From CAJQPP01 sp041747075 (lineage in GTDB: Bacteria; Planctomycetota; Planctomycetia; Pirellulales; Pirellulaceae): DNA of 10,475 nucleotides. The position numbers were made by a program, and so were the translations under genes. The notes under the pieces are model-generated. The model saw nothing but the letters and a program-made list of their open reading frames with translations, did not search any database and was not told the origin of the DNA. Position 1 is the first letter of the stretch. Each line of letters starts with the position of its first letter. Location of the stretch: assembly GCA_041747075.1 (NCBI GenBank), contig JBGTFW010000334.1:1-10475 (forward strand), written 5' to 3'. Of the stretch, positions 6,358 to 10,475 are shown piece after piece.

Positions 6358-7983
6358 ATGAGAAATACCTTGGTCCATCGTCCCGCTGCGTTTTCGCTGA
6401 TCCTTGTGATCGGCCTCCTCGCCGGAGCGGTTTCCAGCCCCCGGGTTCCGGAAACTGCTTTCTCCATGGCGGAGGGCGGCATCTTCATCGCGCTTCACAA
6501 GGGTCAGGAGGACTCCGCGCCCCGCTCGATCGATCAGGCGGACGTTTCGTCCACCGATACCGGCGACGAGCCGCTATTCGAGGAGTGGCCGGACCCGCTT
6601 GTCACGTTATTTATCAGTGGTCGGCAAAACGGGTACATCGAACCGTGTGGTTGCACGGGGCTGGACAATCAAAAAGGCGGCATGATGCGCCGCCATACGT
6701 TGTTCAAGCAATTAGAGGAGCGGGGCTGGAACCCGATTGGCCTCGATATTGGTAATCAGGTCCAGCGTTACGGTCGCCAGGCCAACCTGAAACTGTGGAC
6801 AACGTACGAGAGTCTCGGCTTTGAAATGGACTACCAGGCGATTGGATTCGGGCCTAACGATCTGGGTCTTCCCACGCTGGAATTGATGGCGGCGATGACC
6901 AACTCAGGCCTGTCGACGGAGAATTTCGTCGCTGCCAATGTCGTCCTTTACGATCCGGGGTTTACAAGCCGCTACCGCATTCTCGCGGCCGCCGGGCGCC
7001 GCGTCGGCGTGACGATGGTGCTGGGCGACGAATATCTTGATTCGCTTCCGCCCGGCGATGGCGTGCGGACGATGCCCGTCGATCGCGCGCTCCGTGAAAT
7101 CACGGAACCGATGCGCCGCGAGAAGTGCGACTGGAACGTGTTGCTCGCCTACACGTCGCTGGACAAGTGCCGCGAGCTGGCGCGCGATCACCCTTGGTTT
7201 GACCTGGTCGTTTGCGGGGGTGTCGACGGCGAACCGACGCGCGAACCCGAGGAAATTCCCGCAGCGGACTCAAACCACGCAACCCAACTGATTCAATCCG
7301 GTTACAAGGGAATGCATGTCGGCGTCGTAGGATTCTTTGATGATCGCGAGCACCCGGTGCGATACCAGCGGGTTCCGCTCGACGCGCGGTTTGAGGACTC
7401 CGATGAAATCAAGGTGCGGTTTCTTTCCTACCAGCGCCAACTCGAGGCGCTCGGTCTGGAGGGTCTGGAAGTCGACGAGGGCGTTCACGCATCGGGCCGC
7501 GAGTTCGTTGGCTCGGACTCGTGCGAGGATTGTCACGACACGGCCTACGATATCTGGAAAAACGGCATTGATGGCGAAGGAGGTCCGCATTTTCGCGCGA
7601 CTCTTGACCTGACCGAACCGGGCGAACGAACATGGGTCCAGCGCCACCACGACCCGGAATGTCTGAGCTGTCACGTGACGGGCTGGAACCCGCAACAGTA
7701 CTATCCCTACAAGTCGGGCTACAAGTCGCTCGACGACGTGCTGTTGCACGCCAACGGCTGCGAGAACTGTCACGGACCGGGTTCCCGGCATGTCGAGGCG
7801 GAAAATGGTGACATCGACGTGGACGAACCAACGCGCCGGCGATACGCGGAGGAAATGATTGTCACGCTTGAACAGGCGCGCAACGAATTGTGTTTCCGTT
7901 GTCACGACATCGACAACAGCCCCGACTTCCACATCGACGGTGCCTTCGAGGAATACTGGAGCAAGATCGAGCACGAAGAGTAA
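6358..7983 (+). CDS. Exported 5'-nucleotidase-like / tetrahaem cytochrome c fusion protein
   Basis: 541 residues. An N-terminal signal peptide or anchor (MRNTLVHR, then the hydrophobic core AAFSLILVIGLLAGAV) places it outside the cytoplasm. Residues about 80-340 follow the layout of the metallophosphatase domain of 5'-nucleotidases: TLFISGRQNGYIEPCGCTG, then LDIGN at 129-133, then IGFGPNDLG at 162-170. The usual metal ligands (DxH, GDxxD, GNHE) are mostly replaced; C97 and C99 in EPCGC are conspicuous. The C-terminal part has four CxxCH haem motifs with His at 393, 439, 472 and 516, as in cytochrome c554-like proteins, so it is probably a periplasmic or surface electron carrier or redox enzyme. 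The frame opens at 6268, but the ATG at 6358 begins the signal peptide directly and is preferred; no strong ribosome site is seen. Related two-domain proteins occur in planctomycetes as uncharacterised multihaem cytochromes. Haem count is certain, role unknown. Confidence 0.88.
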   Translation: MRNTLVHRPAAFSLILVIGLLAGAVSSPRVPETAFSMAEGGIFIALHKGQEDSAPRSIDQADVSSTDTGDEPLFEEWPDPLVTLFISGRQNGYIEPCGCTGLDNQKGGMMRRHTLFKQLEERGWNPIGLDIGNQVQRYGRQANLKLWTTYESLGFEMDYQAIGFGPNDLGLPTLELMAAMTNSGLSTENFVAANVVLYDPGFTSRYRILAAAGRRVGVTMVLGDEYLDSLPPGDGVRTMPVDRALREITEPMRREKCDWNVLLAYTSLDKCRELARDHPWFDLVVCGGVDGEPTREPEEIPAADSNHATQLIQSGYKGMHVGVVGFFDDREHPVRYQRVPLDARFEDSDEIKVRFLSYQRQLEALGLEGLEVDEGVHASGREFVGSDSCEDCHDTAYDIWKNGIDGEGGPHFRATLDLTEPGERTWVQRHHDPECLSCHVTGWNPQQYYPYKSGYKSLDDVLLHANGCENCHGPGSRHVEAENGDIDVDEPTRRRYAEEMIVTLEQARNELCFRCHDIDNSPDFHIDGAFEEYWSKIEHEE

Positions 7984-8068
7984 GCCTCGGAAGTCGTCCG
8001 CCCTTACGCCGATGTCGCTGATGGAGGAAAGCCGTTGGAAAGCCTTCCCCCACGTCTGTTCGCTGAAA

Positions 8069-8097
8069 AAATCCGCGTAAATCCGCGAAATCCGCGG
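8069..8097. repeat. Short tandem repeat, three units of AAATCCGCG
   Basis: AAATCCGCG, TAAATCCGCG and AAATCCGCGG follow each other without gaps (8069-8077, 8078-8087, 8088-8097). Similar strings of ATCCGCG-type units are, from general experience, common in spacers of many GC-rich bacterial genomes, often as part of a longer dispersed repeat. The units are seen directly; membership of a dispersed family is inference. Confidence 0.6.
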
Positions 8098-8137
8098 ACC
8101 CTCCTCCCCCTCTTCCTCAAAAAAATTCCGGGTGTCG

Positions 8138-8168
8138 CCGCGCAAGCAGTTGACTTTGAACTGCGCGG
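8138..8168. repeat. Imperfect inverted repeat (bulged hairpin)
   Basis: CCGCG-CAAG-CAGTT (8138-8151) pairs with AACTG-CGCGG (8159-8168) around a 7-base loop, giving two 5-bp stems with a 4-base bulge. No T-run follows on either strand, so it is not a standard terminator. It lies just downstream of the AAATCCGCG units and may belong to the same element. Confidence 0.4.
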
Positions 8169-8334
8169 CCTCTCGCGGCGTTTTGATTCGCGGAACGCCC
8201 GACTGCTCCGCCGGTCGGCTCGTACCCATCGAACCAACGGAGTCGGCGACGATCCATGGACCTCGTGTGTACAATGAAACTCCCGACGTTCGAGTTATCG
8301 TTCTCTTGCCAGTCAACCCCCTTCGCCGTTCTCC

Positions 8335-9903
8335 ATGTCAACCGTCCGCCAACAGGACCTGACCGGGCAAGTTCTTGGAAACTACGTCCTGATCCGGCGT
8401 CTGGGCCGGGGAGGGATGGCCGACGTCTATCTCGCCCATCAAAAAACCCTTGACCGCTCCGTCGCCGTCAAGGTCCTGCGTTCCGAGCTGGCAACCGACC
8501 GTGCGTATGTCGCGCGCTTTCATCGCGAGGCCCAGGCCGCTGCCGCCCTCGTCCAGGCCAACATCGTGCAAATTCACGAAGTGGGCGAAATCGATGGGGT
8601 TCATTTCATTGCCCAGGAGTACGTGCGCGGTCAAAATCTGCGCCAGTACCTGAACCGTCACCAGGTGGTGGAGCCGATCCTCGCGGTCAGCATCATGCGG
8701 CAGGTTGCGGCGGCGCTCGACAAGGCCAGCGAGCAGAGCGTTATACACCGCGACATCAAGCCCGAAAACATCATGCTCGCGCCCAACGGCGAGGTGAAAG
8801 TCACTGATTTTGGACTGGCCCGGGTGATGGACGACCAGCGAACCGATCTGACGCAAATTGGTATCACAATGGGTACGCCGCTGTACATGAGTCCGGAACA
8901 GGCCGAGGGCACCCGTCTCGACGCGCGTAGCGACTTGTACTCGCTTGGCATCACGGCCTGGCACATGCTGACGGGAAGCCCGCCATTCGAGGCCGAGACG
9001 GCACTCGCCATCGCCGTCCAGCACGTCAAACAGGAGTTGCCGCGACTCGAATCGATTCGCCCCGACTTGATGCCCGATCTGTGCAAGATCGTCCACCAGC
9101 TCGCCGAGAAAAAACCGGACGACCGGATTCAGACACCGCGTCAATTGATCCGCCAGCTCCGCGATCTCGATTTCGACGACATCGCCGATTGGGAGTTGCT
9201 TTCCGAACGGCTTTCGGTGGAGGAACCAGGCGTCGCGGCGGCGTCGATCACGCTCGCGGGGTCCCGCCTCGCAGCGACCCGCCAGCTTGAAACGATCATG
9301 CGTGGCCAATTCCGACCCTGGTGGCGCACTCCTCGGATGCTCGCGTCGATCGGTGCAATCGCACTGCTTGGCCTGCTGGCTGGAACGTTGTTCGCGCTGG
9401 CGCGGCCGCCGGAGAGTCCGCTGGCGGTGCGTCCGGTCGCCGACCCGGTGATCCCTCGCCAGGAGAATGCCCGTGAACAGTATTTTTATGCATTGTGGAT
9501 CACGGACCCTGAACGAGCGGAGCGCGCATGGCTGGCGGTTGGCGAGTATTTCCCACCCTACGATTCCGATGGCGAGGAAAACGAGCTGAATTTGTTGCGA
9601 GCCCGCCAGGCGGACGTGCGGCTGGGAGCACTGTATTTGCAAACGGGCCAGTACGAAAAGGCGGAAGAGGTTTTCAAGCGGCTGGCGAACCTCGAGGAGA
9701 CGGAGGAGGGTTTTCGATTGATCGGTCTGGCGGGGCTTGCGCTGGTTTTTGATTACGTCAAGGAGACGGACAAGGTGCTGGAAATCTTGCCGACCCTCCA
9801 GCGCGATCTCGACGAGCTGACCGGGTTCATGGGAGACGAGGTCCGCAAGCTGCTGGAGAAGCACCGCACTGTATTCGGTGTGCTGCCAGGAAGCGTAAAC
9901 TGA
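8335..9903 (+). CDS. Membrane-anchored Hanks-type Ser/Thr protein kinase
   Basis: 522 residues. The N-terminal kinase domain (about 16-275) is complete: glycine loop LGRGGMADVY (23-32), ATP-anchoring K46 in AVKVL, helix-C E65, catalytic HRDIKPEN (H138, D140, K142, N145), metal-binding DFG (158-160), the TMGTPLYMSPEQ activation segment (178-189) and a conserved D200 in RSDLYSLG. All catalytic residues are present, so an active kinase is expected. A linker follows, then one membrane span (about 335-357) and an outer domain of about 165 residues with a TPR-like part (LGALYLQTGQYEKAEEVFKR, 429-449). There are no PASTA repeats. The topology suggests a sensor domain outside the membrane and a kinase inside, typical of the many kinases of planctomycetes. 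The ATG at 8335 is the only sensible start and has no Shine-Dalgarno sequence. No phosphatase or obvious substrate gene is adjacent. The next gene starts 66 bases after the stop and could be co-transcribed. Confidence 0.95.
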   Translation: MSTVRQQDLTGQVLGNYVLIRRLGRGGMADVYLAHQKTLDRSVAVKVLRSELATDRAYVARFHREAQAAAALVQANIVQIHEVGEIDGVHFIAQEYVRGQNLRQYLNRHQVVEPILAVSIMRQVAAALDKASEQSVIHRDIKPENIMLAPNGEVKVTDFGLARVMDDQRTDLTQIGITMGTPLYMSPEQAEGTRLDARSDLYSLGITAWHMLTGSPPFEAETALAIAVQHVKQELPRLESIRPDLMPDLCKIVHQLAEKKPDDRIQTPRQLIRQLRDLDFDDIADWELLSERLSVEEPGVAAASITLAGSRLAATRQLETIMRGQFRPWWRTPRMLASIGAIALLGLLAGTLFALARPPESPLAVRPVADPVIPRQENAREQYFYALWITDPERAERAWLAVGEYFPPYDSDGEENELNLLRARQADVRLGALYLQTGQYEKAEEVFKRLANLEETEEGFRLIGLAGLALVFDYVKETDKVLEILPTLQRDLDELTGFMGDEVRKLLEKHRTVFGVLPGSVN

Positions 9904-9969
9904 CGAAAAACAAACCTTGATCACGATATGTACGAGAAGCCCGCGTTCAGCGGATACGTTTCTGGTAAA

Positions 9970-10475
9970 ATGTTTCTCATGTCTATCTTGAATCCTTGCC
10001 GCTTTTCATGGGCGTTGCCGGCGCTCGTTGTCTTTTGTATCGGTCGCACGCCCGTTTGCGGTTTCGAAGATGCGGTGGATTTTCAGCGTCAAATCCTTCC
10101 GATCCTGTCCGACCGTTGCTTCGCCTGTCACGGACCGGACGACGCCGCGCGACAGGCCGACTTGCGCCTTGATCTTCGCGACGGCGTGCTCCGGCAAGTC
10201 GAACGCGGCTCGCCCGACGACAGTGAACTGTGGCGGCGCATCTCCTCAACGGACGAGGACGAACAAATGCCGCCTCCCGATTCGAAATTGGCGCTCAGCA
10301 CGAACGAGAAAGAAATGATCCGGACCTGGATCGAGCAAGGTGGCGAGTGGAATCGCCATTGGTCGCTGGTACCGCCTTCCGAAACCGCCGAAGTGCCGGA
10401 AGTGAAGGACCATGCCTGGCCGCGCAACGAGATTGACCGGTTTGTCCTTGCCGCGCTCGAGGCCAGTGGTGCCGG
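9970..10475 (+). CDS. PSCyt1-domain cytochrome c protein (PSCyt1/PSCyt2/PSD1-type), N-terminal part
   Basis: 168 codons are visible and the gene runs off the window. The start MFLMSILNPCRFSWALPALV forms a signal peptide, so export is expected. Residues about 36-130 are a PSCyt1 (planctomycete cytochrome C) domain: VDFQRQILPILSDRCFACHG with one CxxCH haem motif (C50, C53, H54), then ADLRLDLRDGVL, and the typical MPPPDSKLALSTNEKEMIRT stretch followed by WIEQGGEW. The region from WPRNEIDRFVLAALEASGAG is the usual beginning of the PSCyt2/DUF1549 domain, so DUF1549 and DUF1553 (PSD1) are expected further on. Such proteins form large families in Planctomycetes and are often near sulfatase or DUF1501 genes; their biochemical role is unproven. 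The start could also be the ATG at 9979; neither has a ribosome site. Confidence 0.92.
   Translation, partial: MFLMSILNPCRFSWALPALVVFCIGRTPVCGFEDAVDFQRQILPILSDRCFACHGPDDAARQADLRLDLRDGVLRQVERGSPDDSELWRRISSTDEDEQMPPPDSKLALSTNEKEMIRTWIEQGGEWNRHWSLVPPSETAEVPEVKDHAWPRNEIDRFVLAALEASGA

Larger units (their letters stand above)
7984..8334. other. Intergenic region between the cytochrome fusion and the kinase gene
   Basis: 351 bp with no convincing gene; the long minus-strand frame crossing it is antisense to the cytochrome gene. It holds the AAATCCGCG repeats and an imperfect hairpin, listed separately, and a TACAAT at 8270-8275 that could be a -10 box for the kinase gene, though no good -35 box stands before it. 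No T-run terminator for the cytochrome gene is seen. Confidence 0.5.

Noticed and set aside
7270..8316. Minus-strand open frame of 348 codons across the end of the cytochrome gene and the following spacer
   Set aside because: Most of it is antisense to the haem-motif region, it has no family pattern, and the part in the spacer only reads through the ATCCGCG repeats.
8338..9924. Long minus-strand open frame of 528 codons opposite the kinase gene
   Set aside because: It is an antisense shadow of the kinase gene, whose full set of catalytic motifs is unmistakable. The antisense product has no recognisable domain, and such shadows are common in GC-rich genes.

Overview
The window most likely comes from a planctomycete (Planctomycetota). 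The C-terminal gene carries a PSCyt1-type haem domain leading into a DUF1549-like region, an architecture typical of Planctomycetes and some Verrucomicrobia. A DUF4058-like gene, a secreted Gly/Tyr/His-rich peptide, a four-haem cytochrome fused to a 5'-nucleotidase-like domain and a membrane-anchored Hanks kinase fit the same picture. The DNA is GC-rich. Most starts lack a Shine-Dalgarno sequence, and only a few genes have a clear one.

Layout. Bases 2-142 are the C-terminal end of RadC. It converges on an aldo/keto reductase on the minus strand (250-1200). A 322-bp divergent spacer with an AT-rich inverted repeat and a candidate promoter leads to a full-length metG (1523-3577). Directly after metG lies a decayed locus. 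It holds the start of a small planctomycete-type ORF (3592-3753), which runs in another frame into the remains of an AI-2E/PerM-family transporter (3699-4522). The transporter has lost its N-terminal part and carries an internal frameshift.

On the minus strand, 4718-5044 encodes a secreted Gly/Tyr/His-rich small protein with its own intrinsic terminator. A gene-free stretch of about 400 bp follows, bearing two exact copies of an 18-bp repeat 140 bp apart. The second copy supplies the stop codon of a minus-strand DUF4058-like gene (5445-6224). Divergent from that gene is the nucleotidase-like/tetrahaem cytochrome fusion (6358-7983). Then come a 351-bp spacer with short repeats, a Ser/Thr kinase with one membrane span (8335-9903), and the N-terminal part of a PSCyt1 protein cut by the window end (9970-10475).

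The genes do not form one obvious pathway. Housekeeping genes (radC, metG) sit beside surface or envelope genes: a secreted peptide, two c-type cytochromes and a transmembrane kinase. I see no defence system, CRISPR array, intact mobile element or RNA gene. The points most worth a second look are the decayed transporter junction, the paired 18-bp repeat, the tandemly duplicated His/Tyr-rich peptide and the cytochrome fusion with a degenerate phosphoesterase-like domain.
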